This document shows, piece after piece, positions 1 through 4,333 of a stretch of DNA of 8,455 bases. This stretch comes from an uncultured bacterium (GTDB taxonomy: Bacteria > Bacillota > Clostridia > Oscillospirales > Ruminococcaceae): the NCBI GenBank assembly GCA_905215595.1, contig CAJMQZ010000085.1:1-8455 (forward strand), written 5' to 3'. The notes under the pieces are model-generated. The model saw only the letters and a list, made by a program, of their open reading frames with translations, had not been told where the DNA came from and made no database searches. Position 1 is the stretch's first letter. Every line of letters begins with the position of its first letter. The position numbers and the translations under genes were made by a program.

Positions 1-50
1 AGGGTGGCCGTACCGTTGGTTCCGGCGTTGTTGGCAAGATCATTGAGTGA
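1..50 (+). CDS. tuf: Elongation factor Tu, C-terminal tail (partial)
   Basis: Only the last 15 complete codons and the TGA stop at 48-50 are inside the window. The frame reads GGRTVGSGVVGKIIE, and the two bases before it fit a Glu codon. This matches the end of the conserved EF-Tu C-terminal motif (REGGRTVGSGVV), in domain 3 of the GTPase that delivers aminoacyl-tRNA to the ribosome. The rest of the gene lies upstream of the window. It is followed by a strong terminator, so it ends its transcription unit. The identification rests on a short but very conserved string. Confidence 0.88.
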   Translation, partial: GGRTVGSGVVGKIIE

Positions 51-93
51 TTTTGTCCTTGAACGTAAGTTCCAAGGCTAACTAGCAATTTAT

Positions 94-134
94 AAAGACC
101 TTCCCGTTCCGGAGAGCGGGAAGGTCTTTTTGTT
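94..134 (+). terminator. Intrinsic terminator of tuf, possibly bidirectional
   Basis: A 13-bp perfect stem, AAAGACCTTCCCG (94-106) with CGGGAAGGTCTTT (117-129), encloses a 10-base loop and runs into a T-rich stretch (TTTTTGTTTG). It ends tuf transcription. On the minus strand the same hairpin is followed by TTTATAAATT, so it could also stop transcripts of the convergent cysteine desulfurase gene, whose stop codon is about 45 bases away. No other terminator is visible for that gene. Confidence 0.9.
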
Positions 135-174
135 TGTTTATGACAGCTGCAAACGGCTTTGTTTCACAGCTCCT

Positions 175-1296
175 TTACCGGATCAGGGCGTTATAGCAGT
201 CTGCAAAGGCGTGCAGAAAGCCGGTCGCTTCCTCCTCTGTGGTAAGATGACTCAGGCTGATGCGCCAGGAGGAAAGGGCATTGCGCCGATCCTGACTGAC
301 CGCCAGCACTGCGCGGGAGGGCAGTCCATCGGACGAACATGCAGATTTGACTGAGACACATACCCCGTGTGCGTCCAGCTCTCGCTGGAACACGGTACCC
401 TTTACACCTTGTACGCTCAGGTTCAGGATATGTGGCACAGCGTTTGCCGGGCTGTTGATGCGTACTTTTGGATAGCGGGAAAGCTCTGTGCGCAGCCGGT
501 TGTTCAGGCTGCGGACAGTTGCGGCGCGGGCGGGCAGCTCCGCAGTAGCCTTTTTCAAGGCCAGCGCCAGCGAGCAGGCAAGGGCCACGGTAGGCGTGCC
601 GCTGCGGTAGGGAGTAGTGCTCTCTCCGCCGTGGATGAGGGGCGGCAGTGCCAGCCCCAGCCGCTTTATCAGCACACTGATGCCGTTGAGCCCGTAAAAC
701 TTATGGGCTGTCAGGCTCATGGTGTCCATGCCCTCAAACTGCACAGGAATTTTCCCCACAGCCTGCGTGGCGTCCACATGGAAATGGCAGTTGGGGTATG
801 CCTTTAAAAGCTCTGCAATTTCCGCAATGGGCTGCACTACACCCAACTCGCTGTCCACGGCAGTCACAGCAACCAGCACAGTGTCCGGGCGCAGCCGCTT
901 TTTCAGGTCTGCAAGGTCCACTGTGCCGTCCGACAGGATGTCCAGCAGTTCCACCTCGTATCCCTGCTTTTGGAGCGCCTCCAGACTGCCGCTGACGGAC
1001 GAATGCTCCAGCGGGGTAGAGAGGATATGCCTGCCCGCTGTACCTCCCAGCGCTGCCAGCCCCTTCACGGCAAGGTTGTTGGCCTCACTTGCACCGGAGG
1101 TATAGATGATGCCCGCAGGCGGTGCGCCCAGACAGCGGGCAATGCTGCGGGTCGCCTCGTTTATAGCAGCCTTTGCGGCAGCACCGGCCTGATGGTGGGC
1201 ATTAGCATTGCCCGGGTAGCGCCGCTCAGCTTCGCAGAAGCATTGCAGCACCTCCTCGTCCACAGGGGTGTTGGCAGAGTAATCCAGATAGAGCAT
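175..1296 (-). CDS. Cysteine desulfurase, NifS/IscS-like
   Basis: A 373-residue fold-type I PLP enzyme expected to take sulfur from L-cysteine as an enzyme-bound persulfide, giving alanine, for Fe-S cluster or tRNA thiolation pathways in the cytosol. Visible family landmarks: N-terminal LDYSANTP; His98 in LEHSS, which stacks on PLP; Asp174 in HVDATQA; the PLP lysine Lys199 in LTAHKFYG; and the persulfide cysteine Cys320 in KSACSS. Oddities: the usual VNNE/VNSE is AVDSE (Asp148), the usual GPKG after the lysine is GLNG, and the RSGT motif continues as PTV. These point to a divergent NifS-like subgroup. The start is the ATG preceded by AGGAGG with a 4-base gap. No iscU, sufU, thiI or rrf2 gene is adjacent, so the sulfur acceptor cannot be read from context. 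The class is secure; the partner pathway is not. Confidence 0.85.
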   Translation of the reverse strand: MLYLDYSANTPVDEEVLQCFCEAERRYPGNANAHHQAGAAAKAAINEATRSIARCLGAPPAGIIYTSGASEANNLAVKGLAALGGTAGRHILSTPLEHSSVSGSLEALQKQGYEVELLDILSDGTVDLADLKKRLRPDTVLVAVTAVDSELGVVQPIAEIAELLKAYPNCHFHVDATQAVGKIPVQFEGMDTMSLTAHKFYGLNGISVLIKRLGLALPPLIHGGESTTPYRSGTPTVALACSLALALKKATAELPARAATVRSLNNRLRTELSRYPKVRINSPANAVPHILNLSVQGVKGTVFQRELDAHGVCVSVKSACSSDGLPSRAVLAVSQDRRNALSSWRISLSHLTTEEEATGFLHAFADCYNALIR

Positions 1297-1350
1297 AGAG
1301 CCTCCTGTAATATCAACATATTATGATAGTAGGAAATAAGAACAGGCTCT

Positions 1351-1379
1351 ATTATAGGGCATTCCGTCCAAAAACGCAA
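1351..1379 (-). promoter_or_regulatory. Sigma-A promoter of the cysteine desulfurase gene
   Basis: Read on the minus strand, a -35 box TTGCGT (1379-1374), a 17-base spacer and a perfect -10 box TATAAT (1356-1351) precede the gene by about 55 bases. Transcription should begin near 1344. The leader holds a short inverted repeat, TATCA/TGATA (1311-1315 and 1324-1328, 8-base gap), which could be a regulator site, but five base pairs are weak evidence. Confidence 0.7.
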
Positions 1380-1430
1380 CCCCCGCAGCCCACGGTGCAG
1401 TGTAACCGGCAAGAAAAAGCTGTCAACACC

Positions 1431-1459
1431 TTGCTGGAAAGCCCAAAATCTGCTATACT
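1431..1459 (+). promoter_or_regulatory. Promoter of the uracil permease leader
   Basis: A -35 box TTGCTG (1431-1436), a 17-base spacer and a -10 box TATACT (1454-1459) with an upstream TG (1451-1452) form an extended -10 promoter. The start point should lie near 1466, giving a leader of about 215 bases before the permease ATG. It is divergent from the cysteine desulfurase promoter, with about 50 bases between the two -35 boxes. Confidence 0.72.
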
Positions 1460-1466
1460 TATCAAA

Positions 1467-1507
1467 AAGGCTGCAGCGCTGCTGCTGCCTTGCCGGAGCG
1501 GTTCCGG
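1467..1507 (+). ncRNA. Two hairpins at the 5' end of the permease leader RNA
   Basis: Right after the predicted start point, AAGGC-T-GCAGC (1467-1477) pairs with GCTGC-T-GCCTT (1481-1491) around a 3-base loop, giving ten pairs and one T-T mismatch. It is followed at once by CCGGA (1493-1497) pairing with TCCGG (1503-1507). A competing pairing exists: GTTCC (1501-1505) with GGAAC (1516-1520). They may protect the 5' end or take part in attenuation; their role is inference. Confidence 0.4.
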
Positions 1508-1544
1508 TTGTTGGAAGGAACACAAAAAGAAGGGGAGGAGCACA

Positions 1545-1610
1545 ATGTTTAAGCGCGAGCGACTGCATAGCTGCTTCTTTCCCATTTTTGTGTGGAGGTC
1601 TTGTTCCTGA
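1545..1610 (+). CDS. Leader peptide of the uracil permease gene (21 residues)
   Basis: A 21-codon ORF lies between the permease promoter and the leader terminator. It has a strong Shine-Dalgarno, GGGGAGGAG (1532-1540), with GGAGG six bases before the ATG. The peptide begins MFKRERLHSC, continues FFPIFVW and ends RSCS. The codons from about 1575 to 1593 are U-rich in the mRNA (TTCTTT, ATTTTTGTGT). The TGA stop at 1608-1610 lies five bases before the terminator stem at 1616, so a ribosome at the last codons would cover the 5' arm. This resembles E. coli pyrL, whose U-rich Phe/Pro codons couple translation to UTP-dependent RNA polymerase pausing. No run of one amino acid suggests amino-acid sensing. 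That it is translated is inferred from the Shine-Dalgarno and its placement; no homologue is recognised. Confidence 0.55.
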   Translation: MFKRERLHSCFFPIFVWRSCS

Positions 1611-1615
1611 AATTC

Positions 1616-1653
1616 AGAGGCACTGCTGTTTCAACGGCAATGCCTCTTTTTTT
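1616..1653 (+). terminator. Intrinsic terminator (attenuator) in the permease leader
   Basis: AGAGGCA (1616-1622) pairs with TGCCTCT (1641-1647). After one C-A mismatch, TGCTG (1624-1628) pairs with CGGCA (1635-1639) around the loop TTTCAA, and seven T's follow (1647-1653). It stands between the promoter and the permease ATG at 1680, so the gene can only be expressed by read-through. That makes it an attenuator rather than the end of an upstream unit, because the only upstream ORF on this strand is the leader peptide. Confidence 0.85.
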
Positions 1654-1679
1654 GGGAATAACAGTACAGGAGGTTTTCT

Positions 1680-3041
1680 ATGAGCGAAAAGATCGATTAC
1701 TCCAAGGGCGTATATGACGCCAAAAAGCTGGGCACCGGCAGAATGTTCATTCTGGGTGTGCAGCATATGTTTGCCATGTTCGGTGCAACGGTTCTGGTGC
1801 CGCTGCTCACCGGCCTGAGCGTTTCCACCACTCTGCTGTGTGCCGGTCTGGGCACGCTGCTGTTCCACCTCATCACCAAAAAGAAGGTCCCGGCATTCCT
1901 CGGCTCCTCCTTTGCGTATCTGGGCGGCTTCTCCATCGTGGCTCCCATGCTGGCTGATGCCGATGGAAACCTGACCGTTGCCAACACCAAGATGCTGCCC
2001 TATGCCTGCGCTGCCATTGCATTCTCGGGTCTGGTCTATCTGGTGGCCAGCCTGCTGATCTCCACCTTTGGCATCCGCCGCATCATGAAGTTCTTCCCGC
2101 CGGTGGTCACCGGCCCCATCATCATCTCCATCGGTCTGATCCTTGCTCCCTCCGCTATCACCAACTGCCAGTCCAACTGGCTGCTGGCCTTTGTGGCACT
2201 GGGCACTGTCATCGTGTGCAACATTTGGGGCAAGGGTATGGTCAAGATCCTGCCCATTCTCATCGGTGTGCTGGTCTCCTACGCTGTGGCACTGGTCACC
2301 GGCGCAGTGGATTTCCAGAAGATCTCCGAGGCCGCCTGGCTGGGCATCCCCCTGCACAAGGAGGCTATGGGACTGTTCGCCATTGACGGCAGCCCGGAGT
2401 TCATCAGCGCTCTGTTCACCATTATCCCCATCGCACTGGCTACCATGATGGAGCACGTCGGCGATATTGCCGCCATCAGCGCCACCGTTGGCCACAACTA
2501 TATCAATGACCCCGGCCTGAACCGCACCCTGATGGGCGATGGTTTGGCTACCACCATGGCCGGTCTGCTGGGCGGCCCCGCCAACACCACCTATGGCGAG
2601 AATACCGGCGTGCTGGCACTGAGCAAGATCTACGACCCGCTGGTCATCCGCATTGCCGCTGTGCTGGCTATCATCCTGAGCTTCAGCCCCAAGTTTGAGG
2701 CCGTCATCAACACCATCCCCACCGGCATCATCGGCGGTATCAGCTTCGTGCTGTATGGCATGATCTCTGCCATCGGTGTGCGCAACGTGGTGGAGAACCG
2801 CGTTGACTTCACCAACAGCCGCAACCTGATCGTTGCCGCCGTCATTCTGGTGTGTGCACTGGGCTTCAACTCTGTGGGCGGCGTTGGTTTTACTGTTGGC
2901 AGCGTCACCATCAACCTGTCCGGTCTGGCTGTGGCTGCGATTGCAGGTATCCTGCTCAACGCTATCCTGCCCGGCAACGACTACGAGTTTGACGCTACCG
3001 CCGGTTCTGACGCTGCTACCAGCGGCAACCTGCAGGTCTGA
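1680..3041 (+). CDS. uraA: Uracil permease (UraA/PyrP type, NCS2 family)
   Basis: A 453-residue polytopic membrane protein, the usual length for nucleobase:cation symporter-2 transporters, expected to import uracil with protons across the cytoplasmic membrane for pyrimidine salvage. The N-terminal part has the family string GVQHMFAMFGATVLVP (residues 26-41). The two glutamates that bind uracil in E. coli UraA are present: Glu258 in MMEHVGD and Glu307 in TTYGENTG. Hydrophobic segments run through most of the protein, consistent with the 14-helix fold. The start has AGGAGG (1668-1673) six bases upstream. The gene stands alone; only a weak 4-bp hairpin (3080-3090) follows it, so its terminator is unclear. 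Expression is probably set by the leader peptide and attenuator just upstream. The close xanthine/uracil relatives make the exact base less certain, but UraA is the best fit. Confidence 0.88.
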   Translation: MSEKIDYSKGVYDAKKLGTGRMFILGVQHMFAMFGATVLVPLLTGLSVSTTLLCAGLGTLLFHLITKKKVPAFLGSSFAYLGGFSIVAPMLADADGNLTVANTKMLPYACAAIAFSGLVYLVASLLISTFGIRRIMKFFPPVVTGPIIISIGLILAPSAITNCQSNWLLAFVALGTVIVCNIWGKGMVKILPILIGVLVSYAVALVTGAVDFQKISEAAWLGIPLHKEAMGLFAIDGSPEFISALFTIIPIALATMMEHVGDIAAISATVGHNYINDPGLNRTLMGDGLATTMAGLLGGPANTTYGENTGVLALSKIYDPLVIRIAAVLAIILSFSPKFEAVINTIPTGIIGGISFVLYGMISAIGVRNVVENRVDFTNSRNLIVAAVILVCALGFNSVGGVGFTVGSVTINLSGLAVAAIAGILLNAILPGNDYEFDATAGSDAATSGNLQV

Positions 3042-3103
3042 TCCTCGGGAATGCGTCCAGTTTTCTGTAAGGAAATTTGGGCATCCTGCCAGATTTTAAT
3101 AAA

Positions 3104-3148
3104 TAGGAATAATTCTTAAAAATGTACTTGACTAACTAGGAATTATTC
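3104..3148 (+). promoter_or_regulatory. Two PerR/Fur-like operator boxes at the rubrerythrin promoter
   Basis: The 12-mer TAGGAAT(A/T)ATTC occurs twice, at 3104-3115 and 3137-3148, with starts 33 bp apart (about three helical turns). Each contains the palindrome GAAT-N-ATTC; the first extends to TAgGAATaATTCtTA, close to the 7-1-7 layout of PerR boxes (TTATAATNATTATAA). The second lies in the spacer between the -35 and -10 boxes, where a bound protein would block RNA polymerase. PerR repression of reverse rubrerythrin genes is established in Clostridium acetobutylicum. Assigning these boxes to PerR is inference, since no perR gene is in the window. Confidence 0.5.
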
Positions 3149-3156
3149 GCTATAAT
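3128..3156 (+). promoter_or_regulatory. Strong sigma-A promoter of the rubrerythrin gene
   Basis: A -35 box TTGACT (3128-3133), a 17-base spacer and a perfect -10 box TATAAT (3151-3156). The start point should be near 3163, giving a leader of about 135 bases. This is the closest match to consensus in the window, which fits a gene that is strongly expressed when repression is lifted. Confidence 0.82.
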
Positions 3157-3157
3157 A

Positions 3158-3262
3158 GAGCCATGGAAAGGGAAGTACACAAAGCCCCCTTCCATGGCTC
3201 TTTCTATACCCGGCAGCGCGGCTGCCCAGCATAGAAGCAACAGGCGGGTGGTTTCCGTCCTG
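3158..3262 (+). ncRNA. Structured 5' leader of the rubrerythrin mRNA
   Basis: Three hairpins follow the promoter. GAGCCATGGAA-A-GGG (3158-3172) pairs with CCCTTCCATGGCTC (3187-3200) with one bulged A, so the stem starts at or just before the predicted start point. GGCAGC (3212-3217) pairs with GCTGCC (3221-3226). ACAGG (3240-3244) can pair with CCTGT around 3258-3262. The first is followed by TTTCT, a weak U-run, so it could be a leaky terminator or a 5' stabilising stem. I recognise no known riboswitch class. Confidence 0.4.
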
Positions 3263-3298
3263 TATCGTTTTTAACAGATCGAATGGAGGTAAATTCTT

Positions 3299-3850
3299 AT
3301 GAAGAAATACGTTTGCACCGTTTGTGGTTATATCGCTGAGGGTGAGATCCCCGCTCAGTGCCCCGTTTGCAAGGCTCCCGCTTCCGCTTTTGTGGAGAAG
3401 AAGGGCAACACCTATGTCACCGAGCATGTTGTTGGCATCGGCAAGGCAGAGGGCGTGCCGCAGGAGATCGTTGATGGTCTGCGCGCAAACTTCGAGGGTG
3501 AGTGCAGCGAGGTCGGTATGTATCTGGCTATGGCTCGCGTGGCAGAGCGTGAGGGCTATCCCGAGATCGCCGAGGCCTACAAGCGTTATGCTTACGAGGA
3601 GGCTGACCACGCATCCCGCTTTGCAGAGCTGCTGGGCGAGGTCGTGACCGACAGCACCAAGAAGAACCTGATGATGCGTGCCGAGGCCGAGTGCGGTGCC
3701 TGCTCCGGCAAGATGGACCTGGCCAAGAAGGCAAAGGCCCTGAACCTGGATGCCATCCACGATACCGTCCATGAGATGGCGAAGGATGAGGCTCGGCACG
3801 GCCGCGGCTTCGAGGGCCTGCTGAAGCGCTACTTCAACACCGAAGTCTGA
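3299..3850 (+). CDS. rbr: Reverse rubrerythrin (rubredoxin domain N-terminal)
   Basis: A 183-residue cytosolic non-heme iron protein that should reduce hydrogen peroxide and oxygen with electrons from NAD(P)H through a rubredoxin reductase. Residues 1-35 form a rubredoxin-like Fe(Cys)4 domain: Cys6-x2-Cys9 and Cys21-x2-Cys24. Residues 55-180 form the diiron four-helix bundle, with likely ligands Glu69 (FEGEC), Glu101-x2-His104, a Glu at 129 or 131, and Glu164-x2-His167. With rubredoxin first, the order is the reverse of classical rubrerythrin and matches the clostridial reverse rubrerythrins. The ATG has GGAGG nine bases upstream. It is a single-gene unit with its own promoter, PerR-like boxes, structured leader and terminator. 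An extra pair, Cys132-x2-Cys135, sits beside the third-helix ligand; its role is unknown. Confidence 0.93.
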   Translation: MKKYVCTVCGYIAEGEIPAQCPVCKAPASAFVEKKGNTYVTEHVVGIGKAEGVPQEIVDGLRANFEGECSEVGMYLAMARVAEREGYPEIAEAYKRYAYEEADHASRFAELLGEVVTDSTKKNLMMRAEAECGACSGKMDLAKKAKALNLDAIHDTVHEMAKDEARHGRGFEGLLKRYFNTEV

Positions 3851-3875
3851 TAAGGGTTCCCCGGTTATCTATTCT

Positions 3876-3914
3876 GCCCGCTGCAAGGCGGAATGTCCTT
3901 GCAGCGGGCTTTTT
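3876..3914 (+). terminator. Intrinsic terminator of the rubrerythrin gene
   Basis: A perfect 13-bp stem, GCCCGCTGCAAGG (3876-3888) with CCTTGCAGCGGGC (3897-3909), an 8-base loop and five T's (3910-3914), about 25 bases after the rubrerythrin stop. Confidence 0.93.
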
Positions 3915-3943
3915 GCGTTCTAATTGCGGCAACGGCTTTTGGG

Positions 3944-3985
3944 AAAAAATGGAGCACCGGAGCGTCCGCAGGCGCTTCGGTGCTC
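3944..3985 (-). terminator. Distal minus-strand terminator in repeat copy 1
   Basis: A 13-bp stem, GAGCACCGGAGCG (3952-3964) with CGCTTCGGTGCTC (3973-3985), contains one G-T pair and has the loop TCCGCAGG. Read on the minus strand it is followed by CA and six T's (3949-3944), so it terminates leftward transcription. It would catch transcripts that pass the hairpin nearer to copA. Confidence 0.75.
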
Positions 3986-4058
3986 TAAAATAAAAAGAAT
4001 CTTTCCTCTGAAGATGCGCGCAAAGCGAACGCGATGCGCATTCAAATCGTCCCGCTAT

Positions 4059-4101
4059 AAAAGAGACAGCTGCGCAGATTTTTGCGCAGCTGCCTCTTTT
4101 T
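4059..4101 (-). terminator. Terminator of the csoR-copA operon, bidirectional
   Basis: AAAAGAG-A-CAGCTGCGCA (4059-4076) pairs with TGCGCAGCTG-C-CTCTTTT (4083-4100), with one mismatch and a 6-base loop. A/T runs lie on both sides, so it can work both ways. It is 23 bases beyond the copA stop codon. On the plus strand it would also stop rubrerythrin read-through from entering copA as antisense RNA. Confidence 0.88.
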
Positions 4102-4123
4102 GCATTTGTGGTGACTGATACCC

Positions 4124-4333
4124 TTATTGGATGCCGGTGACAGGGTAATCCTGTGCCTCCACGGCCTTCTTCAGCACTTCATCATCCACTTCTGCGTTCA
4201 GGGTAACGATGGCAGTACCGGCTTCGTGGCTGACAACAGCCTCGTCCACCTGCGGCAGAGCTTCCAGCGCCTTCTTGACGCGGGCTTCACAGTGGGGGCA
4301 CATCATGCCTTCTACGGTCAGGGTCTTTTTCAT
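4124..4333 (-). other. CopZ-like module inside copA, with its own start signal
   Basis: The last 69 codons of copA begin with an in-frame ATG (4333-4331, Met783) preceded by AAGGAG (4348-4343) at a 9-base gap. From there the protein reads MKKTLTVEGMMCPHC onward, which has the length and fold signature of a complete CopZ copper chaperone (about 68-70 residues). Ribosomes could start here and make a free chaperone as well as the fused pump. It may instead be a relic of a copZ gene that became fused by loss of the copA stop codon. The start signal is seen directly; its use is inference. Confidence 0.45.

Larger units (their letters stand above)
3944..4101. repeat. Three-hairpin intergenic repeat, copy 1
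   Basis: First of two related elements. Order on the plus strand: AAAAAATGG; hairpin 1 with the CCGCAGG loop (3952-3985); an A/T-rich linker (TAAAATAAAAAG); CTCTGAA; a middle hairpin ATGCGC (4014-4019) with GCGCAT (4036-4041) around AGCGAACGCG; CATTCAAA; TATAAAA; and hairpin 3 (4059-4100). Copy 2 (7195-7342) has the same order, the same loop of hairpin 1 and similar linkers, but different stem sequences that still pair. It lies just 3' of the minus-strand copA stop and contains no convincing ORF. Confidence 0.7.

Noticed and set aside
145..171. Hairpin AGCTG-C-AAAC / GTTT-CA-CAGCT after the cysteine desulfurase stop
   Set aside because: The stem is interrupted and no U-run follows on the minus strand; the tuf terminator nearby is a better stop signal.
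1328..1337. AGTAGGAAAT shared by the cysteine desulfurase leader and the copper promoter region (7162-7171)
   Set aside because: A shared 10-mer is expected by chance many times in a window of this size, and the two copies have different positions relative to their promoters.
1614..2495. A 293-codon open frame antisense to the uracil permease
   Set aside because: The translation is Asp/Gly/Gln/His-rich without domains and overlaps a clear transporter on the other strand; it is a codon-bias shadow.
3080..3099. A possible terminator after the uracil permease (GGCA-TCC-TGCC followed by GATTTTAAT)
   Set aside because: Four base pairs and a broken T-run are too weak to call.
3163..3234. A 23-codon ORF at the very start of the rubrerythrin transcript
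   Set aside because: It has no Shine-Dalgarno and would need leaderless translation from inside the first hairpin. It is more likely an accident of the CCATGG stem.
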